A DNA stretch of 64,000 nucleotides from Raffaelea ambrosiae (lineage: Eukaryota > Ascomycota > Sordariomycetes > Ophiostomatales > Ophiostomataceae): the NCBI GenBank assembly GCA_002778195.1, contig PCDI01000008.1:1243154-1307153 (forward strand), given 5' to 3'. The position numbers and the translations under genes are program-made. Below are positions 1 to 11,051 of this stretch, piece after piece. Under the pieces are notes generated by a model, which saw nothing but the letters and a program-made list of their open reading frames with translations, did no database searches and had not been told where the DNA came from. Numbering within the stretch: position 1 is the first letter of the stretch; every line of letters starts with the position of its first letter.

Positions 1-697
1 CACTACAAATAGTCTTCTTTTCTCACCTTCAGCGCCTCATTCTTGGCAATCTCGAAGCCGTCTGTGATGATGCGCGGGTGCAGACCCTCAGAGATGTGGC
101 GGTCGGCCTGCTTCAGCAGCTCGCCGACCAGCAGCACTACTGACGTGGTACCATCGCCGCAGATGTCGTCCTGTGCCGTTGCCGCCCGTGCAATCATGAC
201 GGCCGTGGGGTTTTGTATTTGCATCTCTCGCAGTAGAACGTTACCATCCTTTGTCAACTTGATCTGTAGCCCCAAGGATATGTTATAGTCAGAAATTGAG
301 CTTTCCATTGTGCGCATCAGTATAGCAAGTCGCTTTGTTTTCGAGTGTAATTACCTGGCCTGCGCCGTCCACGAGCCTGTGTATATCTGGTTAGCAGGAG
401 CTCTCCTGAAGCTGACGATATGCAAGCACTTGGGTAAGGTTCCATACATCTTTATCGTGCCCAGGGGGCCCAAATTTGACTTGAGAACATCCTGCAGACC
501 TTCACCCGCATTGATGTTCACGCGCAGTGCCTCACCGCGCCGCTGTAGTCTGGTGTTAGCTCTCCTGAACGCGATCCAACATGCAGTGAAGCTCGTGCTT
601 CGGCTTGGTCAGGGGCCAGCGCAAAGAACAGGCGGCAAGGAGGGAGGGGTCCTACTCTTGACTCGGCCTTCGGGTTGAGAAGCTGTGCGGCCGACAT
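1..697 (-). CDS. CCT6: T-complex protein 1 subunit zeta (CCT6), 5' part, truncated by window edge
   Basis: This is the N-terminal part of a subunit of the cytosolic TRiC/CCT chaperonin, which folds actin, tubulin and other proteins using ATP. The start is the ATG at 697-695. It opens MSAAQLLNPKAESR, which matches the conserved zeta-subunit N terminus. Exons read on the minus strand are 697-656, 542-448, 376-355 and 263-27. All junctions are GT..AG and keep frame. The third is a 22-nt micro-exon encoding most of MLVDGAGQ. The last visible exon carries IKLTKDGNVLL and the nucleotide-binding motif GDGTTSVV, typical of group II chaperonins. It probably ends at the GTGAGA donor at 26-21, so the rest of the gene lies left of the window. 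It diverges from the flavoprotein gene starting at 1273. The family call is certain. The exon edges are inferred by eye. Confidence 0.93.
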
Positions 698-1272
698 GGT
701 TCGTATAATCTATCGAATGCTGTCGAGGGGGGTGTATCGAGAACTGAGGAAACTCGAAGCGAAAGGCACACGCTTTTGCTGTTGAATTTCAGTGATTTTG
801 ATACTGGTGGGGAAATCGACGGCGAAAATTTGGTCCTTTTTTGACATTTATTTTTGCATTTATTTTTATTAGCGCTATGCTCGATATGCAGCTGCCTTGG
901 CCACCGTTAGTCGGGCTGCAGGGACCTGGCGCTGGTGCAACAGGGCCTCCCCAGTGTGGTTCTGTTGTCACTAACGGACACTACCACCCAAAAACCATGC
1001 CACACTGCGGGCAGGGTATTGTTAGCAGGTACATATACTCTCACAAAAATTGCTAAAGGCTACAAGTACAGACTATCTCAAGTCTCAGCCTCTCCTAAAA
1101 GGCGTGCTATGATAGTATGATGCAACTCGTCGGAGCTCTGCATTACTGCGTAAATTTATATAGAGCTCTCTTCATCGCATGCCTCCGTTTTCTGACTCTG
1201 TGTCCCCTCTACGTTTACTTAGCATGAACACTGTCGCCTACTAGACACCAACGTGCAGTCCTGTTTGCGAGC
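698..1272. promoter_or_regulatory. Divergent intergenic region between CCT6 and the prenylcysteine-oxidase-like gene
   Basis: These 575 bases separate two divergent starts. A TATA-like word (TTTATATAG, about 1153-1161) lies roughly 115 bases before the ATG at 1273. I see no ORF with homology and no repeat here. It presumably holds both promoters. Confidence 0.5.
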
Positions 1273-3098
1273 ATGAGGATTACAGGTGCATTTGTAACCG
1301 CCCTGCTGGCATGCGCTGCCGGAGCTGCCAAGGATGGCGCCAAGAAGGTAGCAATTATCGGTAAGGAGAGTATTGTGTATAACTTTGGTGTGGAATGAAA
1401 CAGCTCACACAGCTCTAGGAGCCGGTGCCGCCGGCGCATCCGCTGCTTACCATCTCCAACAATTTGCCGATGAGGACGGTGTGGCTGTGGACATCACAGT
1501 GTTCGAGAAGAGAGACCGCATCGGAGGTCGCACGCTGACGGTGAACCCCTACGGTGACCCGCATCAGAAGGTGGAACTGGGCGCTTCGATCTTTGTGGAG
1601 GTCAACAAGATTATGTGGGAGGCCGTCAAGACATTCAACCTGACCCTGGTCGATGACGACAATGGATTCGATGGTCTGCTCGTCGTCTGGGACGGGGATC
1701 AGTTTGTTTACTCTCAGAACGAGAAGTCGTATGGCTGGTGGAACCTGGCTAAGTTGTTCTGGAAGTATGGCCTTGCTCCATACCACACCAATAAGATCGT
1801 ACAGTCTACCGTGGGCAAGTTCCTGTCGCTGTACGAGGCGCCATACTTCCCGTTCCGCTCACTGACCACCCGGGCCTACGAACTGGAACTCGCATACGTC
1901 ACCGGTCTGACTGGAGAGCAATTTCTCGAGCAAAATAAGGTAGGACATGCTGCCCGCGAAGCCTGTGGTGTGTAGTATCTGCTGTGATGTGTACCTCTCG
2001 TTGACTAACATGGACAGCTCAACGGGTCATTCGCGCACGACATTGTTCAGGCGAGTACGCGTGTCAACTACGCATCGAACCTAGGGGTCATCCACGGGTT
2101 GGATACAATGGTAGGTTGCCGACTCTCTCTGTGGCCAGATCTGGCAGTCTTCACTGTTTGTGCCAGGCCGGATATTACGATATGTATCCTGACTCATTAC
2201 GCAGGTCGCACTGGCTCCCGAGGGTGCTTCACAAGTCCTCGGTGGCAACTGGCAGATCTTTGACCACATGGTGAAAGCGAGCAAAGCATATTTCCGCGGT
2301 AACACAACTATCACGGACATCTCTCTCGCCACCGGCACGAATCCACCTGCAACCAAGTATGTCCTTAAGACAAAATCGACAAGCACGACCGAAGCCGAAG
2401 AGCTCCAGTTCGACAATGTCATCATTGCCGCACCGTTCCAGTTCAGCAGAATCAAGGCAGCCGACGGGGTCCTGCAGCACACCATCGATGAGATCCCGTA
2501 TGTAGCGCTGCACGTAACGCTCTTCGCATCTCCCTTGAAGCTCTCTGCAGAATACTTCAACTTGAAGCCAGGTAGCCCGCCGCCCACCACGGTTCTGACG
2601 ACGCTGGGGGTTGGCGACGATGCATCGTCAGGCTTAGAAGGCGCCGGCAAGGCAGGATTCTTCTCCATCAGCACATTGCGTCAGGTGGCCAACCCCAAGA
2701 CCGGTAAGATGGAGTATTTGTACAAGATCTTCTCGCCCCAGAAGGTGACAACCGGCTTCTTAAGTGAGATACTGGGCACGGAGGTGCCTGAGACATTCAC
2801 CACCAGCTCAGAGACGTCTGCTGCTGGCCCCATCTCGTGGTACTACCCATATGGGTTCTACTCGTACCCCAAGGCGTTCCCACGCGTGACGTTCCAAGAC
2901 CCCGTCCTTGGTGATGGCCTGTACTATACATCGGGCATCGAGAGCTTCATCTCGACAATGGAGACGAGCGCCCTCATGGGCAAGAACGTGGCACGACTCG
3001 TCGTGGACGGTTTCCAGGGCCTGACCACCGGCCAAGAGGTGAACCGCACCACAGCAACGAATGGGAGAAAGCCAGCAGCCGGCACAGACGAGCTGTAA
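1273..3098 (+). CDS. Prenylcysteine oxidase-like secreted/lysosomal FAD flavoprotein
   Basis: The predicted enzyme has about 531 residues and resembles prenylcysteine oxidase/lyase. That enzyme cleaves the thioether of prenylcysteine during breakdown of prenylated proteins, and in animals it is lysosomal. Exons: 1273-1360, 1419-1939, 2018-2110 and 2205-3098 (TAA). A hydrophobic signal peptide (MRITGAFVTALLACAAGAA) comes first. The Rossmann FAD motif KVAIIGAGAAGASAAY follows and spans intron 1. It is restored only if the acceptor at 1417-1418 is used, not the AG six bases earlier. Family-typical stretches follow: DRIGGRTLTV, ELGASIFVEVNK and the HDIVQASTRVNY segment. The C-terminal half fits the family's lyase domain, with a WYYPYGFYSYP segment near the end. 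Confidence is high for the family and moderate for the exact substrate in fungi. Confidence 0.87.
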
Positions 3099-3962
3099 GA
3101 TAAGGATAACAGCTGAACAATGGATGGATGCATGGCAGATCAGCTTGGATCAAGGGAAGGAAGGATTAATAAGGAATTCGGATAATCTAGTGTTATCAGA
3201 CAGGCAGATGCAGAATGTTATTAGTTAGCGCCCGCTGGGCATGTCTTTGGGCAGTCTTTGGGGCCTTTCGCCACTCAGTTTCCCTCTGTCACAGCTCTGC
3301 TCCCCCATTCCTCTGCTGTTCCAGGCCTCCAGCTGGCTATGTGAAACACTGACGTACATAGTAAAGCAGTGGCGTGCACGGCTGAACAAACCACAGCAAA
3401 TCACAGCACTAACCAAATGGGCGGCCTGCAGAACAGAGCCTCCCCATTGGCCATGCCCCAGCAACCGGTTGTTTGCCTAACTGTTATGACGCACAGTGGG
3501 AAAGAGCAACCGACCTGTGAGGGGCGGCGGCCACAGGCCATACACAAAACCCACAGGGACTGCCTTTTTGATCGTGAAAACACCCCTCCAGACGAACTTC
3601 AAAGACGGAAGGAACGACAGAGACACAACCGGCCTCAGGCAGAACACACACCGGGACTGCCTGCCTGTTCTGACGCTGTGCTGCATCTGCAGATTCGTTT
3701 CTTCTCGTGACTTTTGCATTCCTCACTTTCCGTCACCCTGTTTCTCCTCCTCCCTCTCTCTTCTCCGTCCCTGTGTGGTCTTGCCCTGCTTTTTACACTT
3801 TTTTCGCCTTCCTCAAGCTCAGCTTTTTTTTCGCCGCATTTTTTTACTCGATATAAATACAACGTTGGCCTGTCGCCGCTTCTGTGCGCTGCTGCTCTTG
3901 GGACAGAAAGGCCCCATTTCGTCTTCTCAACCAGTATTTTCCCTGGAAGGCTCTCCCCGACG
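3099..3962. promoter_or_regulatory. 3' flank of the flavoprotein gene and VID27 promoter
   Basis: This non-coding interval ends in a strongly pyrimidine-rich stretch (about 3720-3850), a usual feature before fungal starts. A TATA-like box, TATAAATA, lies at 3852-3859, 104-111 bases before the VID27 ATG at 3963. One copy of the dispersed word TACATAGTA lies at 3355-3363. I found no gene here. Confidence 0.5.
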
Positions 3963-6831
3963 ATGTTCGTCCTTCGCAATGGTACGTCTGAATAGAAAGA
4001 AACCCGCGTGCAACCCGTTGCACCCTTTGTTCCTGCCCCGCCTGCGCCTGCAGTCCCCCTCCCCCCGCAGAAGCTACCGCAACAACCACCAATCCAAAGG
4101 CATTTGAAGGATTCAATCGAAACAATCACAACCCTCACTCAGTTTGCTCTCTGCGACAGCCACGGGATCTCCCTTTCTGCTTACTTCGTGTCTTTAACTT
4201 TGTCCACTGTCGCTAACACTACCACTTTTTTTCCCAACAGCGGCTAAGCTCCTCTTCGGCTCCGGAAACCAGGAGTCTATGATCGAACTGCCCCAGGGCC
4301 AACTCTATCTCGTGCGCCCCCTGTCACCCAAAGGCTACTCCGAATTGCTCTTTAAGGACGCCGCTGCTCGCATCCGCCGTACCGCTCAAGATTTCCAGTA
4401 CCAGCTTGTTGTGCAGCGTGTCTACGAAGAAGGCGAAGCCGAACTTCTAGCCGACGAGGAAGGCGAGGACTCTGAGACCGACCCACTCGCGGCTGAACGG
4501 GACGAAAAGACATTTCTTCTCGACGAGGCTCTCGAGTTCCGCGTCGAGAAGCGCGACGAAGAAGGCTCTGAGCACGTTCTCTGCTGGCGCGACCTGACGG
4601 GCGACGCCGGCGACGTGTACGAGTTTGTGTGCGACCGCTCCTCGCAAGACAGCCTGGTCAACCAGTTTGAGCTGGTCGCGAAGCAGTGCCAGTACGAACG
4701 CAAATACCGCAAGCCCTTCACCACCGCCTCCGACGAAGACCTGCTCCAATTCGAGTTCGCCTCCCAGCCCGTCCCGCCGGCCAGCCCGCTCCACAGCCCC
4801 TCTCTTTCGCGCTCCATCGCCTCCACCGACTCGGTTCTGTCCACCACGATGAACACGGCCAACACGGGCGTTAAGCGCGAGAAGAAACCGGCAGCGTCCA
4901 CAACCGTCATCAAAACGCCTACAAAAGCGAGAGGTGGTGTTACTGGAGATTCTACACCCTCCGCGAACGCTGTCGTGGCAGCCCAAACGGCGCCCGAATC
5001 CGACCCGACCAACGCACCGCCAATCGCTGCAGAGGCCCCTGAAGCTCTGGAGATCCTGGCCGCAGAGATTGCCGAGCTTCACTTCTTTGACTTCCCCTCT
5101 GGTTCCTTTGTGCTCCAGGATGCCTCTGTCACTGCCATAGTTAGTGAAGTTGGCAAGTGGCAGTACTGGCTGCAGGTTGGAAGCAAGGACCGCGAATGGC
5201 TGGGTGTGCCCGTTGTTGCTGACATCAACCCTGTGTTCAACTTTGAGTTCCTGTCGTTCATCTTCAACCAATTTACCCCCGATGGCACCGCCTATTCCTG
5301 GTTGCTTCGGTTCAAAGATCAGGCCACGCTCGAGCGCTTCCAGGAGGGACTCCTCCGTGCCCTGTGGGAGCAGCTGAACGAAATCAAGTGGTCCAAGATC
5401 AAGGAGAAGGAGCGGGACTACGTGGCCGATGCGTTTGCTGACCTCGCCATGACTGACGTGCCGGAAGAGGCCGATGAAGAGGACGAGCGGGAACGTGCTG
5501 CACGGGAAGAGGACGAGGCAGCCGAGCGGGCGGAAGCAGAAGCAGCAGAGGCGGACGAAGAGGAAGACGACGACCGGCCACGGAGCGAGCACTATGACAG
5601 CGACGAGGAGGAGGACGATGTGGATTACAAGCCCAAAGATAAATCTGTCAACAAGTCCCTGGCTGTGGGCTACAAGCACGACCGGTCATTTGTGGTGCGC
5701 GGCTCGCAAATTGGTGTCTTTAAGCACACCCCCAACAACCAGCTCGAGTTCTCGACCAATATCTCCAAGATCGAGACGCCCGACGGCAAGCTGTTCAGCC
5801 CAAAGAAAGTTATGCTGCATAATGAGGACCGCAACATGATCCTGCAGAAAGAAGACGACCCGACCAAGCTGTACCGCATGGATCTCGAGTACGGAAAGGT
5901 GGTGGATGAGTGGAATGTTCACGACGACATTCCCGTGGTCACCTTTGCACCCGAGAACAAGTTTGCGCAGATGACCCACGAGCAGACGTTCCTCGGTGTC
6001 TCGCACAATGCGCTGTACCGCGTCGACCCGCGGTTGGCAGGCTCCAAGCTTGTGGACTCGGAGCTGAAGCAGTACGTGTCCAAGAACGACTTTTCGTCGC
6101 TGGCCACGACCAGCAAGGGTCACATTGCTGTGGCATCTAACAAGGGCGACATTCGGCTCTTTGACCGATTGGGCATCAATGCCAAGACGCACATCCCAGC
6201 GCTAGGCGAGCCCATCATCGGCCTGGACGTGTCTGCGGACGGTCGCTGGATTCTTGGCACATGCCGGACGTACCTGCTGCTGATTGATGCCCTGCAAAGC
6301 TCGGGCAAGAACGAGGGCAGACTTGGCTTTGAGAAGCCGTTTGCCGCGGACAGCAAGCCGCAGCCGCGTCGGTTGGCACTGACGCCGGAGCACGTAGCGC
6401 AGTTTGCGCACGAGACCGGCAAAGGTGTGTCATTCACGCCGGCCAAGTTCAACACGGGCGAGGGCGCCGAAGAAAGCAGCATCATCACGGCCACCGGCCC
6501 ATATGTGATTGAATGGAGCTTGAAGAAGGTTGTTAAGGGCAGCCGCGCTCCGTACATGATCAAGCGGTACCGGGACGATGTCAAGGCCGACGACTTCCAG
6601 TACGGCACGGACAAGAACATTATCATGGCACTACCGCACGAGGTTAACATGGTGGACAACAAGTCGTTGAAGCGGCCCACACGGCAAAGCATCGCCGGCC
6701 CGTTGCTGGCTGGCGGTCGCGCCAGTGGTGGCCGGGCAAGCAGTGGACGGGCAAGCGGCGGCCGGATCGGCGGGCCGAGCAGTGGGCGGTACAAGCTGGG
6801 CAAGGACGACGTGGTGAATTCCCCGTATTAG
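3963..6831 (+). CDS. VID27: Vid27 family protein (vacuolar import and degradation protein 27)
   Basis: This is an 869-residue member of the fungal and plant Vid27 family, named in yeast from the vacuole import and degradation pathway for fructose-1,6-bisphosphatase. Its molecular role is poorly defined. The coding start is a 19-base exon (3963-3981, MFVLRN) joined to 4241-6831 across a 259-base intron. This adds MFVLRNAAKLLFGSGNQES ahead of the family-typical IELPQGQLYLVRPLSPKGYSE. The next part is a PH-like N-terminal region, then a very acidic Asp/Glu-rich linker (about residues 400-450). The C-terminal beta-propeller-like domain begins at DKSVNKSLAVGYKHDRSFVVRG and carries the conserved SNKGDIRLFDRLG segment. 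The tail has a Gly-Arg-Ala-Ser repeat. The length fits the family. No frameshift is seen. Confidence 0.93.
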
Positions 6832-7978
6832 TCTAGGAGCATAGCAAGTGGCAGAGGTGAAAGAATATGGTCTTTTTGTGTGAGATGTCCCCAACATTTG
6901 GGAAATAGGGGTGGAGTTCATTGGAGTCTTTACTGTTCTGTGATGCGACGCCTCGCATGTTAGTTACGCTCGCTCCAGCTTCTTCTTTTATTCGCTTCAC
7001 TTTTCTTTTGATTTCTTCTTTGTGGGTGGAGCAATATGTTACAGAACCACCGTCGAGTGTTGGCGATACTCCCTTTTTAGTTTTATTGTTTCATCTGCCC
7101 TTTTCATTCCGAGTTCTTAAATAGCAAAAAACAAAACCCCTTAGGTAGTGAAATGAATGTTCCCTGAGAATAATTGTGTCTTTAAAGTACAAAGTGAACA
7201 CCAGCATGTACTTACCCGGGTAAACAGAGATGAAAGAAACAATGTGGTGAAATTACGAATTGTCGAGAATTATTGTTAGTTTTGGGTCAATAGTTTGTTT
7301 AAGTGTAGAGTTATAGAATCGTAAGCCTACATCGTGATGAATTAGAAGTGTAAACCAGTAAAAGAAGCAAACAGAAACAAGAACCGAAAAAAAAAGAGAA
7401 TTAAATTAAAAAAAAAATAGGCGGGTTAAAAAGAGAAAAGGCAGAGGGAAAATATATTTGTAACAAGTCCACTATTTGTCGCCAATTGTTTCCTTTGTGT
7501 CGTCTTCGGTCTTTTAAATCCTATACAGCCCTGTTTGCATAACCCAACTTATAAGGAGGGGAGAGGGGGCTGTTTCTATCTATACGCAGACTCACTGTCA
7601 GTCTATTTCCTTCTTCATAATCTCTCTTTCTCTGCCCGTCAATGTAGATTTGCCTCTTCTTCTTCACATCATTATCTATCTATATTGGTCACATGGCAGC
7701 TCACGTGAAAGCACGTGATCAACGATGCGCGTTTGCTACGCGTTGACCAAGCTCGAAAAAAATACCGGGAGCTAAGGTCGAGCTCCAAACAAGTTCCCAT
7801 CGCCTACGACAACATCGTTATGCCTCACAATCTGTCTCAATCAATGACGTGCTAAAGCGTTGTCGACAAAGAGCAACTCGGAGCCGCTTTTGTCCTCATA
7901 TAGCAGGCCTCCCCTTCTTTCCTCCTGGCCCGTCGACTTCTCATCCTCTTCTCCGCTCCTGTTCGCCAGCAAACAAAC
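6832..7978. promoter_or_regulatory. VID27 3' flank and Nup37 promoter with paired CACGTG boxes
   Basis: The interval is AT- and A-rich around 7370-7460, consistent with a 3' flank. Two CACGTG E-boxes lie at 7702-7707 and 7712-7717, within 16 bases, in TCACGTGA and GCACGTGATC contexts. They sit about 265 bases before the next start. One ACGCGT lies at 7738-7743. I see no coding region. Confidence 0.5.
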
Positions 7979-10493
7979 ATGGCGAACAGCTCGCATCACA
8001 TCCGGCGGACGCCACAAAATGTCCAATGCGTGTAAGTTCTGTGTTATGGGATGCGTGATTTTAGAATTCTGCTTTCTACAACAAGAACTTTTGTGCTGAC
8101 ATGCGGTTCGCAGGTACAACTTCGACCGTCGCGTTCATGCCGTCAAGTCCTACCCAGTCCTATCGCCACAGGGTGCGAGTATCCTCATCTACGGCCATGA
8201 GAATGGCATGGCGATTGTCTGGCGCGGTGGTCGGCGGTTGAAAGAAGTCAGGCAGACAGAGCCCAAGCAGCCAGCACCGAAAAATGATACCGTAATGGTT
8301 CTCGACTCCGATTCGGATGATGCAACACCGGCAGCCGCAGCCGCTTCTGCTGCTCCCTTTGTCGACAAGCCAGTTTTTGAAGATACGATCCCAGAAACTT
8401 CCGAGGATGGCTTTCCAGAAGTGGTGCAAACCCTGGACTTGGCTCTAGGCACAGCTGTCCTCCACGTGGCCGTACTGCCTCTCACACCCTGCGCAGCCAA
8501 AGACGCTGAACCGAGTTTGCTTGGAGAGCAGATGGTCTTCGCCGTCACCTGCGCAACCTCCGACATCTACGTTGTGGCGCTACCTCTGACACCGCCATCG
8601 CAGGCCAGCAAGGAGCGGCCGCAGCTACAGACCAACCTGCTAGCGGGCAACGCTGGCCGCGGTGCTTTTGGCGAGGTTTTGATCCCTTTGGGCGGCCAGT
8701 CGAAGCGCTCGGACGGCATTGCCCTGACGCTGGCTAAGCAGACATCCACTTCCAAGGCCGGCGCTCGCTCTGCTAGTGCATCGATATCAACTGCACATAT
8801 TATTGCTGCGGCTCATTCTCGCGAGGCATCGGGCACGCTGCGTCTCTGGGACGTGACCGTGGCTGGTAAACGCAATACGACCGCCGCAACCTTGTCTTCG
8901 CTGGAACGGCCAGTGGCGCCATTCCAGACCGAATACTTGCCTAGCCCATTGGCGGATGTGGCTTTCAATCCGACACACCCAACCCAGCTTCTCACAGTAG
9001 CCGCGCAACAGGCTGTCCGCATCTACGACTACAGTTTACCTGCCATTCCTTCCGAAGACACATCAGAAGGGCCGTATCCGCCGCAGGGATCTTGGCTCGT
9101 CTCCCTCTACCCACCCTTTGCCCGCAGTGCAACCTCGGCAGCTGTCCGAAAGCCCGTTGTGGCAGCTGCATGGATTGCCCATGGACATGCGATTCTTGTT
9201 CTGCTAGCTGATGGCCAGTGGGGCATTTGGGATCTTGATCGCACCCAGTTTGGCGCTGGAGGTGATCATGCCGGCGGCCTGTTTGGCGGCAGGCAGGTGT
9301 CTTCTGGAATCCGCGGCGCAGCCCTGACGGCGTTTACAATATCCGGTCAGATCGAAGGCACAACCCCTTTGCGGAACCCGGTGGCAGCCACGAGGAAGTC
9401 GGGAGAGGGCGACTTTGTGCCTATGACGCCTCACACTCGCCGTGATGCTCTTGCATCGGCAATTTCGGGCAACGTGGAGCGACTCGTCGCGCTCCGCGGT
9501 GGCATCGAGGTCGTGCAGCAGCGTGCCAAACGCAGCGGGGGCGCAGGCGATGAAAGCGCCGTTCTCTGGCTCGGCGGTGCAGACCACATTGTGGCCGTCA
9601 TCCCGGATGTTGCCCGCTTCTGGGATACGCTTCAGAAGTGGCATGCTGGCGACGGTGGAGTAAATATGTTCCGCGGCCCACGGCCAGCGATGATGCTGCG
9701 TCTTTCTGACCTGAGCAGTGGCCTCATGGGCGAGCGATGCTGCGGTGTTAGCGCCGTTGCGCGGACTCTGCAGACACAGACAGTGGCTGCAGAGGACAGC
9801 GAAGAGGATGCCATCCCGGCGAAGAGCGGTGACTTTCCAGTCGAAATTCTTGTACAGGGTGAGAGCCGGCTAGTGGTTGTCCACAAGAACAAAGAGAGTG
9901 CCTTTGCTGGAACCCTGGCCACACGTCTGCAGACAACTGCCCGCAAGAGGACAGCAGCCGAAGCGGCCGGCAGCACCAAGGCGATTGTGGTCGAGAAGCG
10001 CCCAGGCGTACCGAAGACTCTCGATTTCGAGTTTACCCTGAACAAGCGGAACAACAACAACAACAGCAGCAGCAACAACGCCCAGGCCGGCATTCTGAAC
10101 AGGCCTGTGCCCGGTCGGTCGCTGAGCAGGCCTGGTCTGACCAAGTCTCTGTTCGAGCCGCCCTCGCCTGCGAAACCAGCTACAGCCGCGACGCCACAGA
10201 GGAAGGTGGAGCGGTCGCTGTTTAGCGAGTCTGCAAATGAAATTTCGTTGACCCAGAGCATGATGGATCCCCAAGCGACGGGGGGTACGGACGAGGCGGA
10301 CAGCAGCGAGAAGCTAGCCTTTGCGGGCGACCTGGACGATGCTGCCAACGCATCCGACGACGAAGAGGCCGTGGAAGAACGCAACGTCGAAGAGGAGATG
10401 CTCGATATCATGGAGATCGACCGGGCGTTGGAGGCCATGGAGGAGCAGCGCGACAGCGGGGCACCCAAGAACGTCTTCTTTGAGGGCGTGTAG
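7979..10493 (+). CDS. NUP37: WD-repeat protein, probable nucleoporin Nup37
   Basis: Exon 1 (7979-8031) encodes MANSSHHIRRTPQNVQCV. It joins 8114-10493 in frame and gives 810 residues. The N-terminal two thirds reads as a seven-blade beta-propeller with degenerate WD repeats: YNFDRRVHAVKSYPVLSPQG, then GMAIVWRGGRRLK, GTLRLWDVTV and GQWGIWDLDR. The C-terminal third is low-complexity and acidic, with an Asn/Ser run near residue 670 and a helical end. In filamentous fungi this layout (propeller plus long extension) is known for Nup37 of the Y-complex of the nuclear pore, and I infer that identity from layout and motifs. An unrelated WD40 protein is the alternative. Two CACGTG boxes lie in the promoter. 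The TAG stop is followed in the same frame by a further 185 sense codons (see next entry). Confidence 0.6.
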
Positions 10494-11051
10494 GACAAAC
10501 GTCAACTAAAGAAGCGTCTGCTGGAGAAGCGTCGGCTGGAGACGCGGCTGTACAAGAAAATGGGGCAGCTGCGGCAGGTGAATGCGATTTTGGACAAGGT
10601 GGGAGAGGCACAAGATGAAATTCCCGACAAGCAAATAAGCCTAATGGAAGAGTTGCTTGCGGTGCGCCTGAACAAACAAGCCATCCTGGAACGGACCGTG
10701 GAGAGGAACGCTGCCGTCCTGGCCGAGATCAAAAGACTCAATCATCAATTCAAAGATCGACTTGTCCGACCAAAAAGAAGGAGACGTCACGGTGAGACGC
10801 CTAACCCGATGCTGAGGGCAGCCATTCGGGGATCGTTCCGGCAACACTTGATAGAGCGTGCATTTTCGCTCACAAGTGCAGAACAGGGCTCGACGCAAGC
10901 AACAAACACCATTGCTGGTACTCCGGCGGGCGTGATGAACGCGGCTGCCACAGCAGCCCGGCCAGGACAGCTTCTGACAGGACAGCCTCAGGCAGGACAG
11001 CCTCCTGTCATTTTGAGATGGAGACCGAGGGGATGGAGAGGGGAAGACTAA
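10494..11051 (+). CDS. Open frame directly after, and in frame with, the Nup37 stop codon; basic coiled-coil-like
   Basis: After the TAG at 10491-10493 the same frame stays open for 185 codons, to the stop ending at 11051. The first ATG is at 10560. The first ~100 codons encode a charged, helix-prone sequence (start DKRQLKKRLLEKRRLETR; later LDKVGEAQDEIPDKQISLME) with heptad-like leucines, then a KRRRRH basic patch. The last ~60 residues are low-complexity, with a TGQPQAG repeat. I do not recognise a family. It may be a separate small gene starting at 10560 or in an unseen upstream exon. It may also be a C-terminal extension reached by stop readthrough, or a former C terminus cut off by a nonsense change. 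The helical composition supports a real protein; third-position bias is weaker than in Nup37. Confidence 0.4.
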   Translation, partial: DKRQLKKRLLEKRRLETRLYKKMGQLRQVNAILDKVGEAQDEIPDKQISLMEELLAVRLNKQAILERTVERNAAVLAEIKRLNHQFKDRLVRPKRRRRHGETPNPMLRAAIRGSFRQHLIERAFSLTSAEQGSTQATNTIAGTPAGVMNAAATAARPGQLLTGQPQAGQPPVILRWRPRGWRGED

